From Pyrenopolyporus hunteri (lineage: Eukaryota > Ascomycota > Sordariomycetes > Xylariales > Hypoxylaceae), in contig CADCXC010000035.1 of NCBI GenBank assembly GCA_902806595.1, forward strand, positions 1,240,001-1,304,000: a DNA stretch of 64,000 bases. The letters run 5' to 3'. The position numbers were made by a program, and so were the translations under genes. The notes below the pieces were generated by a model. It was not told the DNA's origin, ran no database searches, and saw nothing but the letters and a program-made list of their open reading frames with translations. Shown one piece after another: positions 10,048-21,977 of this stretch; the stretch's first letter is position 1, and each line of letters begins with the position of its first letter.

Positions 10048-12422
10048 AATGTTCAACTTAATTCTAGCTTGAGAATTCCCAGCCCGGCCCTGGGGATTGC
10101 TTATAATTCCCATAGTGGTTAGAGATGGGTTTGGGGTGCGTTTGGGCCACTAAGTGTAGGCCTAGTACGTGGAAAGCTGTAGACACGACATAGAAATATG
10201 AGCAGCTAAGTACCGTAGGTGTTCTAATGAACTGTAGCAGAAATAAAAGGGCCTTGAATACCCTGCAGTAGGCTTTACATGTATTAAATAGTAATTGAGA
10301 CGCCAATTATAATGAAATGCAGCGGCATGATCGTTTCTCATTTCTCAACCCTATAGTCGCTGTGACCAAAATCGGGTGAGAAGGTTGTTAAGGACGAAGT
10401 TCCCAAAGACCAACCCCCGCGTAGTGGGAACTGAGGGCACCTAGTCCGGCGTGGCCGGGGGGTACATATTAGTAAGTTAGGTACATGTACGGCCTATTAC
10501 ATGTACTGTACCTATAGGTACCAGGTACCTAGGTAGGTACCTAGGTATCAGGTAGGGGGCAGTTAGGTGCTCACCTACATGTAGGTACCTCAAAAGACTC
10601 GCCCACGCCATCCTTAATAAACACAAACTCGATGAATTCGCCTTTTAACTTCTTATGCCTACCTACTTACAAAATACCTAGGTAGATTCTGATAGACATA
10701 TCCCCAGTAGTGATTGGCTTTCGATCCACAAATGTTGTATACCAAGTCACCTTCACATTCTGAGGCTTGTTTTTGCTTCGAGATTTGCAGTACCAGCGCT
10801 CGAGCGAGCACACACATACACGCCCAAATAGGTAGACAACACAAAAAGATCCTCCTTAAAAAGGGAAAATTCTGTATGCAACTTCTCAGTTAGATTCATT
10901 AACCACTCTATTATTCTCGTAAGAAGGGATTCGGATAAGTTGAATCTCGACCCGTTTTGCCGTTTTAGAAGAATCGGCCAAAGAATCCAACGTCCACAAG
11001 ATGATATTGATCGCTTTTTTAAGCAGCATGACATTATACAGCCCGTTTCCGAGGAACGGTCGTTGATAATTGGTCGAGCGCTGGGCAAGCATTCTCCTAC
11101 GAATGTGGACAATGTCACCGGCACGCCCTTAGCCTGCCATTACACTCGAGCGGATGGTTTATAGGATGTAGGGAGTCGATCCAAGTGGCTCCCTAGCGTT
11201 CAGTCGTTCCACTGATGAAGACGGCGAGGATGAGATAGTTTCTAACCACCAATATATCAATGTGCTGCCATGGACCCCGAGTATAGCTCGTCTAATCTCA
11301 CTTTAGCATTTCACAGGGCCGGTCGACGTATAGAGACACGAGTCTTAACGACTGCTTTTCCTCTAGTAGGGGGAGGACGTCTGCGATTCGTGTATAATTC
11401 CTACCTCGATCATTAGCCCAATACAGAGACAACGTGTATAATTAAACTTCACTACTCGCTACCTTTGGCCAACCTGATGGCCTTACATACCTACCTATAG
11501 AATAATCCTTAAGCCTAAGTTTGACGATTAAGTACTTGTAGGCTGAGCCGTACTATTTGTCTACACGTATAATATCCTTAAAATGGCATGACTCCGCGAT
11601 TAGTCGTATTAGACATAACGAATCGTATTTTGGCCGAAGCGCGTGATAATAGCCAGGCTCGGCATATCTTCTCATGTGGCGCATATACCAAGAGTAAACA
11701 TAATATGATTTTGGCTCCCAGAATCGCTACAGTTTGAGATTAGCTAAAGACGACACGAATGTAAATAAGACTACGCCGTCCTACTGGCCTCTTGTTCTTA
11801 ATTAATTTTAAACAGAAATATCGAACCCAGAGGAATAGGTAGCAATATACCCTCTAGAGGTGAGAGGATTCTAGATAAAGGGGACGAACTAGGTACCTTG
11901 TGCTAGAAGAGAGCCGAGAGTAGAAGAAATTTGTAGAGAATCGTAAACCAAATTACTCCCAACTTCCTTTTAGATGCGTCAACCGACACTCGCCTGGATA
12001 AAGCAAACCTCACCATGGAGGACTCATCCAATGTACAGTTTACAAAGCAGGAGGCGGGAAACCATCGTCTGTGGATTATACGCTGCATACCCGCAACCGC
12101 CCCCCGTATCACCATCTCCATACCCCTTCCCCTTTCCCTTTATAAGGGGGTCGTCTAACCGAGTTAAGCTCTGGCAAGTAGCAACCATAGGTATATGTAC
12201 CATCGTTATGTTCTTTCCTCGTATATCTAGCCCCGTACTCTATGCTTTAGTAAGGGCACAGAGAGGAACTTACAGTATCACGAATGTTGTTTCCCCTATT
12301 ATAGTAGTACCCACGTAGATACCTACGTAGATACCTGCGTATACATATAGCAGTACACCTTCCTAGGGCTAATTGAAATCTGCTGTAGATAGATCAACTT
12401 TTTTCCTTTTTATTTTTCCAAC
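10048..12422. other. intergenic, GH35 promoter side and unassigned sequence
   Basis: This holds the promoter of the minus-strand GH35 gene, then about 2.3 kb with only unrecognised open frames. 10485-10680 is packed with the GGTACCTAGGTAGGTACC palindromic motif. The frames at 10753-11124 (minus) and 10940-11164 (plus) overlap antisense and match nothing I recognise. Confidence 0.5.
10485..10595. repeat. cluster of TACCTAGGTA / ACATGTA palindromes
   Basis: Nested palindromes: TACATGTA appears at least three times, GGTACC several times, and CCTAGG twice within about 110 bp. The same words recur in many other intergenic parts of this window. Confidence 0.75.
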
Positions 12423-13237
12423 TTGAGAAAGTGCCTCCCTGCCTGCCTCTGTGTCCCAGGATTAGACCAGTACTTGGGAAGCCAACACCCAACACTCACC
12501 CACACATACCTAACAACTCGTATCACCACCCTACGTCAACCATCATTCATTCACCTTCAACCATACAGCAAGTCAAGCTTCAAGTCGACCTCTTCAACAG
12601 GCCTCAAATCCCCGGCACCGCACACATCGTGTCAGCCATACGCCATAGGTTTCATCCTACTGCCTCTCCCTCAACTTGGGCTGCGGAGTAAGTCGTGTCG
12701 CTTTTCATTCAATCCAACTCCATCCTGTGTGTAGACCGTGGCGACGTACTGTCATCAAGTCAAGCATCGAGATCGAAGTGCCATCCCACCACACATTCCA
12801 CTCCTCTCCTTCTCCTTCACCTCACCTCACCTTCCTACCCTCCACATATTACTGTATCAGCCGACTTCATCCTAACACTACTGGAAGCGCAATACAGGAC
12901 GTCTTTGCCACCGCAAGCCTGCCCGTACCAGAACTACCTGTGAGTTGCGCCCTATACCCCCTTCGAGATTCGTCAAGAACCCTTCCCAGTATCCTCTATC
13001 ACCGTATAACAGTTTGCTTCCTTGCCCCTACCCAAGTCCCTTTGCCCATCTCTTTCCTTCCCTATGATCTATTATCTTTCGGCCGATACGATCTCTACCC
13101 TCCCCTGAAATCCAAACCTTACTGCATCCCGTCCCGTATCGACCCGTTTTTGGTTTATATAATATACTAACTCGCGAGTCCTTGCAGGTTTATTCCCGAC
13201 CGCATCCTGACAACTATTAGTTGTGTAGTCCGTCGGG
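12423..13237 (+). promoter_or_regulatory. pyrimidine-rich promoter and 5' leader
   Basis: About 800 bp that is markedly C/T-rich and G-poor on the plus strand (repeated CCTTCA, CCTCACC and CATCC words), ending at the ATG of the following gene. CT-rich stretches are a known feature of filamentous fungal promoters and leaders. The several open frames here (for example 12423-12734 and 12676-13170) are low-complexity by-products of that bias. A 5'UTR intron lies inside. Confidence 0.65.
12940..13187 (+). other. probable 5'UTR intron (248 bp)
   Basis: Donor GTGAGT at 12940, a perfect TACTAAC branch site at 13165-13171, and acceptor TTGCAG ending at 13187, only 16 nt after the branch. The ATG of the next gene lies 50 bp further on. 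The consensus signals are as good as those in the coding introns here. Confidence 0.7.
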
Positions 13238-15765
13238 ATGTCCAACCCGATTCGGATCCCGCCCCCGAGCGGCCCGCTGACCGCAACGGCTCCTGCGTTT
13301 ACTCCGGTCGCCACAAAAGTCGGCGACAGAGTCCTCGACGCGTCATTCATCACGCACACCATCCCCGACATTAGCCCTGATGCTGGCGTTATCGGTATCT
13401 GTACTGTCCCCCACGAGCGAGCAGGCACGGATGACCTCGGCTGGCACATTGCCGATTTCTTAGCCTTCAAGGTACTTCTCCAAGGTGAGACTCATGCAAA
13501 GGCTCAGACCTGGCTCGCTCAGTGCGATATAGCCGACATTGTAGGCTCCAACCCGCAGGAGTATACCCACGGCAAAATTGGTCGCCTTGTCGGTGTTGCT
13601 GCTACTGCCTCCTCATACTCCGACCGCGGCGGAACTCTCCGGCACCGAGAGGACCAGATCAACGTTGAGCCGTCAGCCTCAAAGCTTATGGACGAGTTCC
13701 GCAAGGCTCTTTTAAATAGAGCCAAGGTTGCTAAGCACTTAGGCTTGCCTCTTATTGTGATCATCTGTGGTCCCACCACCCTCGAGCAAGATGTCTTCTT
13801 CGGTGAGACTGACGCCGAACACTGTGTCACAAGTGCACAGATGCGTCAAGACCTTGGCGACGGTGTTAACGCCATCGTGATCACTCCGGCCTTGTTTTCT
13901 GCTGGCTGGCAGGTCAATCCTTTTTTTTGTCGACTGCCCCCCCGAAACTTGAGAGCCGACCGAACGGAGTTCCTTGCGAGGCAGTTCGGTGCTATTTTTG
14001 CGAAGGAACATGTCGCCAAATTCATTGGTTGGGCGTGTCCCCTTCTTGACTCGTATCAACTCAAAGGCCAAGAGAAGGAGAGTGCGTTCCCCGGCCCGGC
14101 AAAGCCTTCATACCACCAGCAAGATGCGATTGAGGATCTTGAAGTGAAGATTCAAAATGCCCTCGCCGGCCGATTGTCCATTGGACATGGTGACCACTCC
14201 TTTAACTTTGAGGAGATGAACGATGATTGGGAGAAGATGGTTGGTCCCCGTCAGAATAAGCCCCTAAGCTACTACAAGAAGAAGTGGCAGGAACTTCAAG
14301 TAGGGCCCGCCTCCGCGATGGAAGAGCAGACGCTTAGTTTCCTGGGAAAGGCCTTCGGTGGGAACAAGCAGTCGCAGACTAACCACCTTAAGCATCTCGT
14401 CAAGGAATCGTTCACGGCTTGGGCGGGCTACTGGGCTTTGCCCTTTGGTCGTAGTGCCAGAGCAGCTTTTAAGTCTTTCATCGACAATCCGTCACCCGAA
14501 TACCGTGATTGCCACGAGATATTCAACATCATGGAGCATCGCGCCACTTCGGCTGTGCTCGCGGATATGATAGTCAAGTACTTCTACCTCCCGAAGCCGT
14601 ACCAGCAGCGATGCAGAGATTGGGATGAGCAGCGATGGAACGGGGAGTCATCCGACGCCACCCATCTAGCTGCAAATCGTCAGTATGGCGAGGTCACCAA
14701 GATCATCCCTGGAGTGAATATACCTCCTGGAGTTAATCCCAACCATCTCAGCGTAATTCAGACACGCCTCGAAGTTCCTGCCTCTTACTTGTCCGTGTCT
14801 CTCTGCAGTCACCACTTGGCTCGTACGGATGGTCTTTATGAGGTAGTTAATCGTATCAGTGGCTGTAAGTAGGACGATGCATTTCTATTGATCGCTGTTT
14901 GCTAACATTTTAACTGCTAGTTTTCGAAGAAGTCAAAGTCCGTCAGGTAAAACTCCTGCTCAACGACGTCGAGTTACACGAGAAGTGCACTGTTTGGCTA
15001 CAGTCCATTAAAATGCCTATTCGCCGCCTAGACGCCGCCGTGATTTCTGTGAAGCCGACGAGGGCATCAGCGCGTGCTCCAGCCGCCACAAACCAAAGTC
15101 CCGTTGAGACCACGGGGCATGGTAATACGGAGCATGGTAACGCGGCCTCTGATGTGTTGATCGCGGTTGCGTCAATTGGGGTTCCTACTGGCATTATTCA
15201 ACCTACTCCTCCTCAGGCCAACACCGAACCAGTCGATTCCTCTGATGCTCTGCCTGATGAGATCAAGAAGATGCTCCCTAACGTGGACTTTAAGGCGGCG
15301 ATTCGCGTGCTCCTGCAAGAGAAGGATGATTTGGTCAAGGAGCTTCTTGAGACTTCTGAAGCCGAGCGACTCGCAGAGATCCGAGAAAAGATGATCGAGA
15401 ATCAGCAGTTGTTGTCTTTTATGGAGGCTGAAGCTCGCAAAAAGGAGGCTCAACTCAGAGGCAGTGTTAACGAATCTGAGAGCGGTGCGTCCCGTGCGCA
15501 GCCAGCCCAGAACGCTGCTCAATGGCTGCCCCCCCATCTTCGACGTCAAATTGAGCCACCCGTCCAGGGGAGTCCTGATAATAGCTTATTCGATCTTACT
15601 GACCCGTGGTCTCATGGCGCTCGTAGTTCTTCACCCGGCCAGCATTCAGCCGAGTTCACCCCACGCATCGCACAGAGAGCCGGTCGAGATGAGGGCCAAG
15701 CCAACACATACGTCCCGCCTCATCTCCGTAGCCCACGTCAAACGAGCACCGAAAGCCAAAACTAA
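13238..15765 (+). CDS. uncharacterised conserved fungal protein with C-terminal coiled coil and PPHLR motifs
   Basis: Two exons: 13238-14864 and 14921-15765, 823 aa. The 56-bp intron has GTAAGT, a GCTAAC branch and a TAG acceptor, phase 1; without it the protein would stop right after the donor. The N-terminal ~540 residues look globular (for example PLIVIICGPTTLEQD, GWQVNPFFCR, FIGWACPLLDSYQLKG), but I cannot assign a domain. Residues ~660-725 are a charged helix, probably a coiled coil (LLQEKDDLVKELLETSEAERL). The tail is disordered and carries WLPPHLR (about 15523) and YVPPHLR (15709-15729). The ATG is the first after the UTR intron, and the frame is well biased. Function unknown; the PPHLR motifs recall the eIF4E-contacting segment of Ded1/DDX3 helicases, but there is no helicase domain. 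Confidence 0.82.
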
Positions 15766-16423
15766 CCAGTTAACGTAGCGGGGTTCTAGGGCTGCGACAC
15801 TTTTCAGTTTGGAAGTGGAGGCAGTCTCAAAAACGAGGTGTTTTGAAAGTCAGTATCTTGAGACGGCGGTATTCCGATCTTCCTATATTGGGATAATCCG
15901 CGCATTAGATATTTGGCTGGTTGGCGATGGTACAATTCTCTAGGGTTGGTGCCGCTGATTTTCCGGGGAACAGGGTAGGAGACTCATGTCTACCTAATAT
16001 TCAACGTCCCCATTTGCCTACTGTGTGATTATGACAAGTTTCCGCATCTCACAAATGGGTTAGGGACTTGCCACCTTCCGATCGATAATGTTGCTAAAGT
16101 CTAAGATAGATACTTAAGGTTGACATCTGAGCCGGGTAGAATATCTACCTCTCTCCAAGTCCCTGCTTCTATCCAGTGCTACTACGAGAGATTGCATGTT
16201 TCCTTGAGTCTTCCGGTCACATCATGTTCACGATTGAACCGCTATGTAATTAAAAAAAAGAAAAAAAAAAGCAGAGAAAATAATAAAAGAAAAAAAAATT
16301 GCCCCTACTTTACACAGAATAAATCCTCTAAATTTCACATTCAACATAATGAAATTCGATGTAGGGCGTCACGAAAACGCTAACTCACCATCATGGGGTT
16401 ATTAGGATTTTTTTATATTGCTA
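15766..16423. other. convergent 3' intergenic region
   Basis: Lies between two genes that end towards each other. It holds an A-rich tract (about 16250-16300). No gene seen. Confidence 0.6.
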
Positions 16424-18033
16424 TTACGTGATGTCTTGATTCTCGTTATTATAATCGCTACCATCATCACGACTACGTACCCCGGCAGACGTAGTAACCT
16501 CCCCAGCGGGAGGCGGCGCCCTCGTACCACGCTGGAAGACGAACAGGGCCTCGTCCTTGCCCGGGAAGCTCGGGAGCGGGACCTGGACGACCTTGACCCA
16601 GCCCTCGCCGGCGCGCTCCCGCTCGACGTACTCGTCCATGCTCACGCCCCGGAAGCCGGTGTACCCGTTGCGGTTCTGCGTCCCCACCACCGCCAGCGTG
16701 TCCCCCGCGTACGCGTCCATCATGCCCCGCGTGAACCCGCCCTCGGATCCACCCGCGAGAGCGCCCCCGACGATCGGATACACGAGCAGCAGCACGGCCT
16801 CGTCGGGGTCTACGGCCCGGTTGCTGGCACCGCTGGTCCGCGACCGAGATGTGTTGTTGTTGTTGTTGCTGTTGTTGCGCCGCCGCTTGCGCAGCCAGTC
16901 CGCCCCCTCGGCCACGATGGTGTCGGGTACCCAGGTCACGCGCCATGCGCTCTGGGCGTTGTCTATGGCTGTGGCGCGGACGCCGTAGGTGCGTAGCACT
17001 GTTGAGCGCGGGGGTTAGTTATTATTTTATCTGATTTCCAGTAAGACAATAGGGTATCCAAGAAAATCTAGAATCAACCAACATATCTACCTATCTAGGT
17101 AGGTATGTACACTGACAAAACAGGGTCGCAAAGAGGAAAAAAGGGGTGGAAGGGAAAGGAGTGCCGGGTGTAAGGTTACGTACTGAAAGACCAGTACCCC
17201 CCGCCCGACCCGACATCCAGGACCTCGCGGCCCGCGGCCAGGGAGCGCAGGATGCAGAGGGCCTCGTGCGAGGGACAGGCGCACCCGAAGTGGTGCATGA
17301 GCACGGGGAGCACGTGGTGCGAGCGATTCCCCGCCAGCGCGGACGCCGGGCACGGGCCTGCCCACTCGAGGTTGCGCGCGCTCCAGTTCAGGAACGAGAG
17401 GTATGGGTTCGCCGGGACGGACGGTTTCTTGTCGCTGACATTGTCTTTGTCCTTGTCCTTGTCCTGATTCTTGCTCTTGCTCTTGCTTTTGCTCTTAGCC
17501 TTCCCGGCCTTGGGCACCGTTAGCTGCGAGGTGAGCGCCGCGTGCAGGTACCGCTTCGAGAGTAGGTATGTCGCGATGTCCGCCCGCAGGCTCCCCTTCT
17601 TCGCGTTCGAGGCGAAGGTCTTGAGCGCGGCGGGCGTCGAGGTGCTAGGGTCGAAGATGGAGAGGTAGGAGTCGATGTCGGGGCGCGGGGGCGGCGGGAG
17701 AGCGGTTAGTTTTGGGGTTTGCGGTTGTGGTTGCGTCGGGGAGGACGGAGAAGAGGAGGACTCGGGCGCGAAGTACCACGCGTGCAGACCATTCTGCCGG
17801 CCAAGCGATACGACGTGCTGGACCTCGGGAAGGGTGACGCTGACGATGGCGTGGTAGACGTACGGGTCGCGGTCGGGCGGAGGCAGCGAGAAGGACGCGG
17901 CGATGGCGGACTGGAAATCGTCTTCGGCGAGGAGCTCCTCGACGCGCGAGTGCAGCGCCGTGTCGGCGATGTAAGCCGTCGGATCCCACGCTGGCGCGCC
18001 TTCGCAGTAGGTGAAGACCCGGCTGCGGGCCAT
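16424..18033 (-). CDS. SAM-methyltransferase-like uncharacterised fungal protein
   Basis: Two exons: 18033-17184 and 16998-16424, 474 aa. The 185-bp intron has donor GTACGT, a minus-strand ACTAAC branch and a CAACAG acceptor. Joining restores the phase and reads VLDVGSGGGYWSF-MLRTYGVRATAIDN, a class I methyltransferase motif I followed by the acidic end of strand 2, so the intron falls exactly between them. Later blocks AVLLLVYPIVGG, GDTLAVVGTQN and GYTGFRG fit the remaining strands of a diverged Rossmann fold. Low-complexity inserts are a Lys/Ser then Lys/Asp run near residues 190-210 and a poly-Asn run encoded by GTT/GTT-type repeats at 16850-16877. There is no signal peptide. Substrate unknown; catalysis is inferred only from motif I. 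It shares the 2.3 kb upstream region with the divergent LaeA-like gene. Confidence 0.78.
16850..16877. repeat. coding TTG trinucleotide repeat (poly-Asn on minus strand)
   Basis: A TTG run with one CTG, inside exon 2 of the minus-strand methyltransferase-like gene, read as AAC/AAT codons. Likely length-variable between strains. Confidence 0.8.
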
Positions 18034-20339
18034 TAAAGATCTAGGCTCGATCTACCCTTTGATTCTCACGCGATGGTGAAGTTTTAAGGGTGTTGCGGAT
18101 AGATGACAGTAAGAGATAAGAGACGCCTAGAGCGGGGTGGGCTTAGTGAGATGATGCTATCAAAGATACCCCGCAGTCAGGGGCTTTTGCAGGGTAGCTC
18201 ATCTTCACCTAACCCCCCGGTGGTCAGGGGTAATTTCTCTTTCATAAGGGGCAGATCTCCCCTATCAGGTTCCGATTATAGCCTAAGCGTGCCAACCTGA
18301 TAGGTACCTGCGCAGTGCTAACGCCGCGTGCTTATAGGTGGTAACTAGCTGTCTTAATCCTACCCGACGTCAAATTAGGTACCTACCTAGGTACCTACTC
18401 GACCTACATCTAAGATCTCCTTACTTGCAGCTCGGCCGCATATCCAACATATCTTAATAGAACTTCTTCCCCAAAGCTCCGGTTCGAGCAAGGCTCTGTT
18501 TCATCACGAACCAGCCCTATGGCCTCGGGTGCTTGCTCTAGAAGTGCAGTGCAGAAACAGAGTAAACGGTAACGTAAGGGGATCCCAATTAACCCTTTCT
18601 TAAACTCACTCGGCTGTCGTCATACGTTAAGCCTCCTCAAGTCTTAATTAACTATCCATGATTCCGTTTTAGTCTAGGATCGTGCTCGTAGCATGTGTTT
18701 TTTTAGAAGTAGTGGTTTTGGCTTCTTATTCCTCCCTTACGTCTTCCCCGCAACCTTCGCGATCTTAAACAAGCCCGGCCCAGTGAGTTAACAGGTGTTT
18801 ATGTAGTCCACACGGCTAAGCCGAGAGGCTCACCAGGCGTACTTTATAACCCCTTATCACTTTATTTGGATAATTGCGCTTTCGTGCTGTATTATCTCCC
18901 GCAATGCCACGGAGGTTTCCGTAAATGACTCTATTTTACACGTCAGAGCTATTTTATTTGCATTTGACAGAAGTAACTCGCCATGATGACAGCGCACAGG
19001 GCTGGGGTTCTGGGCCAGTCATTTTCCTTTAGACGACAACAACCTATTGGATAGGACTGGGTTCCTCTAGCGGAAGTGGCTCGGTACAGCTAATGTTGTC
19101 ATCTCGGAGAAAATACCTGCAGTTTCCCTTCTTCATGGTAGGCCCCAGTAGCAAGCAAACCTACCCCTGATGTCAAATCGAGTCAATCTCTCCCCTCAGG
19201 TTTCCGCGTTGGCACCTATTTCTTCCCTCTACTGTTATTTCGCTTTGTCGCAAATTACCAGATTCAAGATTATGACCTTTGTCCTGCAGTATCCACGATA
19301 GTAAGGAATTGGGTACAGGGCGGTAGACAAAGAACAAGGTATACATACCAGTCTCTACTAGAACTAAATACACATACTTGTTCAACCGTGAGCACTGTTA
19401 CCGTATAAGTTGGATCCACATAGCCATGTTTGAAAGAACGGCATCGCCGCCTCCCGTTGTTTAGTTTCTTGTGACGAAGCTAGCACATACAAGCACCTTG
19501 CCTCTTATGTGTTTAAATTAGTATAGTTCCCGTAGAGGCGAACTGCACTAGGTTCGATTGGAAAGCTGCAGTGTGAGGTCTGGAAGAAAGGTGGGGTGGT
19601 GTAGGCTGGTTGTGTTGTCTATCCGAACCCTTGACCCCTGACTGCTTAATATCGCAGAACGAATGAAGAGAGGTAAATATGACCTGCTTACCACCTACGT
19701 TAGGTATATATCGATACGTGCTGCAAGGGATCACTCAAAGGAGTATAATAATAGCTGACGCTTCGGCTTTTACATTATCTGCAAGATATTTAGTATACTA
19801 ATAGAAATTGTCCAAGGCCTGTATCATGGCGTTGCATAGTTACCATTCAAACATCATCCGGTGCCCGGCATCTAAGCTCCTTTGTTTATTACTGATTGCG
19901 TATTCTCGGCCTGGGATTGGCCTCCCCAGGCGAGCTGCCGTGTATCTGTGTTGCAATCCTCATTACGTGGGTACTTCCCTCATCGAGAACTTTTCACCAC
20001 CTCTGGTGCTCATGCGGGTATCCGAACTTGATACTACCGGTTTCTTTGATAGTCACATCTAAAATTCCTGGATTCCGCTTGTTATTCGTCTTGTGATACG
20101 GAGACAGCGGTGTACACAAGGAGAGGGCGAACCCTGCTGATTCCAATGGAAAACCAAGGGTGTTCCCCCATTTCCGCTCTATAATGTCGGTTGAGCCAGC
20201 CCGAAGACCTCAGCGACCCGATGCATACCTAGACGCATGGCTGCTCGAATGTCTCAGATCACTGCTTATCTCGTAACTGATGACATATAACGACAGGCCT
20301 TCATCTAGCCCCCGACCTTTGCCTGTCTCTTTGTTGACC
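18034..20339. other. divergent intergenic region between two methyltransferase-type genes
   Basis: About 2.3 kb serving as upstream DNA for both flanking genes. It contains the STRE-like cluster and, at 18375-18405, a dense GGTACCTACCTAGG block. No other gene seen. Confidence 0.55.
18179..18263. promoter_or_regulatory. four STRE-like AGGGG/CCCCT sites
   Basis: AGGGG at 18179, 18236 and 18247, and CCCCT at 18259, 146-230 bp upstream of the minus-strand methyltransferase-like start. AGGGG is the stress-response element bound by Msn2/4-type zinc fingers in yeasts and relatives; binding here is inference. Confidence 0.4.
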
Positions 20340-21977
20340 ATGGCAGACTTCGGCCGCAGCTCAACCATTGTGGTTTCCCCAAAGCCCCCATATCAAGTCT
20401 GCAACCGTCTTTCCCCGAATAGATCGCGTTGCGCATCGCGTACATTCCTACCAGCTCATTCCCAGGAGGACAAAGCCTCTGATCTACCGATTGCCGTCCC
20501 GCCGCTTCCACTTAACCGCATTTCAGGCCCGGCGCATTTCGGTGGCGTTAATAGCGTACATCTTCACCATCAGCTGGCTGAATGCCCCTGTCCATTTTCT
20601 AACTGTCCTACCAAGTTCAGTGGGCTTCCGGTGAAATTCAACCGTAGCCCACAGCCGCTTCTTTCAGAGACCCGCGACGCCGAAAAGCCTTCAGCATTAC
20701 GCCTAACGAATAGGAACCCCAGTGCAGATGTCTACCCCATACGAACAATACAAACGTCGCCTATGGCGGGACAGGGTGGGAATGCTATATACGGAATCAT
20801 GCCCGAACCACCGCCAGAAATCCAAAACCTAGAAGGCGGCGCCGATCCCGCTGGGCAAGAGCAAGTCGGCGCTATTAATATCGTAGCAGATAGCCCATCC
20901 CCTACCGATGCCGGTTACGAGTCGGACGCTGCAACGACGGCGTCCACATCAGCATCGTCAAGCATATGGAATTTTTCCTTCGAGAATGGCAGGAGATACC
21001 ATAAGTTCAGGGAGGGCCGATATAACTTTCCTAACGACGACGTCGAGCAAGAACGCGAGGACATGAAGCATGCTATGGTTATGTTGCTTTGCCAAAAACT
21101 GCATTTCGCGCCCATCGGGAACAGCCCGCAAGAGATACTCGACATCGGGACGGGGACTGGGATCTGGGCGATCGAGAGTATGTGTCTTATTTTCCTTGTT
21201 CAATTGCTTTCTCTTGGCTATCAATGGTTGACCTGCATAGTGGGCGACGCCTATCCAAGCTCAAACGTCCTTGGCATAGACTTGAGTCCCATCCAACCAC
21301 AATGGGTGCCACCCAACGTTCGATTCATGGTGGATGACGTGGAAAGCGATTGGCTTCACCCCCTAAATCATTTTGACTATATACATTCGCGGCATACAAT
21401 AATGGCTATAAAAGACTGGGATAAACTACTGAGAACATCATATGAGTCAGTCTCCCATCATGAACAATCCCTAGTTAAACCATGTCATCCGTTAGTTCGA
21501 GGCTAAATCGGTCTTATTAGACATTTGAAACCTGGTGGCTGGATGGAGATGCAAGAAATCCACCATTTTCCTATGAGCGATAACATGGCCTTAACAGAAG
21601 ATCACCCGGTTGCTCAGTATTGGAAGCATGTAGACGAAGGCCTCGAAAATCTAGGCGTCAACTTCAGGTTCGCGAACGAAGGCCGGATAGCCATATTGAT
21701 GCGGCAATGCGGGTACATCAACGTGACCGAGCGCGTCTTCCACATACCCATCGGGACCTGGCCAAAAAACAAGACTCTAAAGAGCGTCGGTCTATATTGG
21801 AAGACTATTCTCCTAGACGGCATTCAAGCCATAGCACTTGGGCCGATGACTAGGGGGCTCCATTGGTCAAGAGAGCAAGTCGAGACCTTCCTGGTTTCCG
21901 TGAGAAGGGGATACAATGACAACTCGATGCTGATGTACATGCCCCTCGTCTGCGTTTACGGCCAGAAACCAGGGTAA
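20340..21977 (+). CDS. LaeA-like SAM-dependent methyltransferase
   Basis: Three exons: 20340-21177, 21241-21445 and 21521-21977, 499 aa from this start. Introns are 63 bp (GTATGT..TAG) and 75 bp (GTCAGT..TAG); both restore phase. Motif I EILDIGTGTGIWAIEMG spans the first junction. Then come GIDLSPIQPQWVPPNV, the post-I block typical of LaeA/UMTA-type proteins, FDYIHSRH, and HLKPGGWMEMQE at the second junction. FENGRRYHKFREGRYNFPNDDVEQ is the conserved N-terminal signature. The family includes velvet-complex regulators of secondary metabolism and development, but most paralogues are uncharacterised. The start is uncertain: 20340 has an ACCATGG context, 20280 is also in frame, while 20763 would give a more usual 358 aa. 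The first 140 residues show no similarity I recognise. Confidence 0.85.

Noticed and set aside
10753..11164. Overlapping sense and antisense frames upstream of the GH35 gene
   Set aside because: No recognisable family on either strand and no clear splice signals; at best a very old relic.
12423..13170. Several long plus-strand frames before the 823-aa protein
   Set aside because: Low-complexity Pro/Ser/His/Leu from a CT-rich leader; a UTR intron cuts through them.
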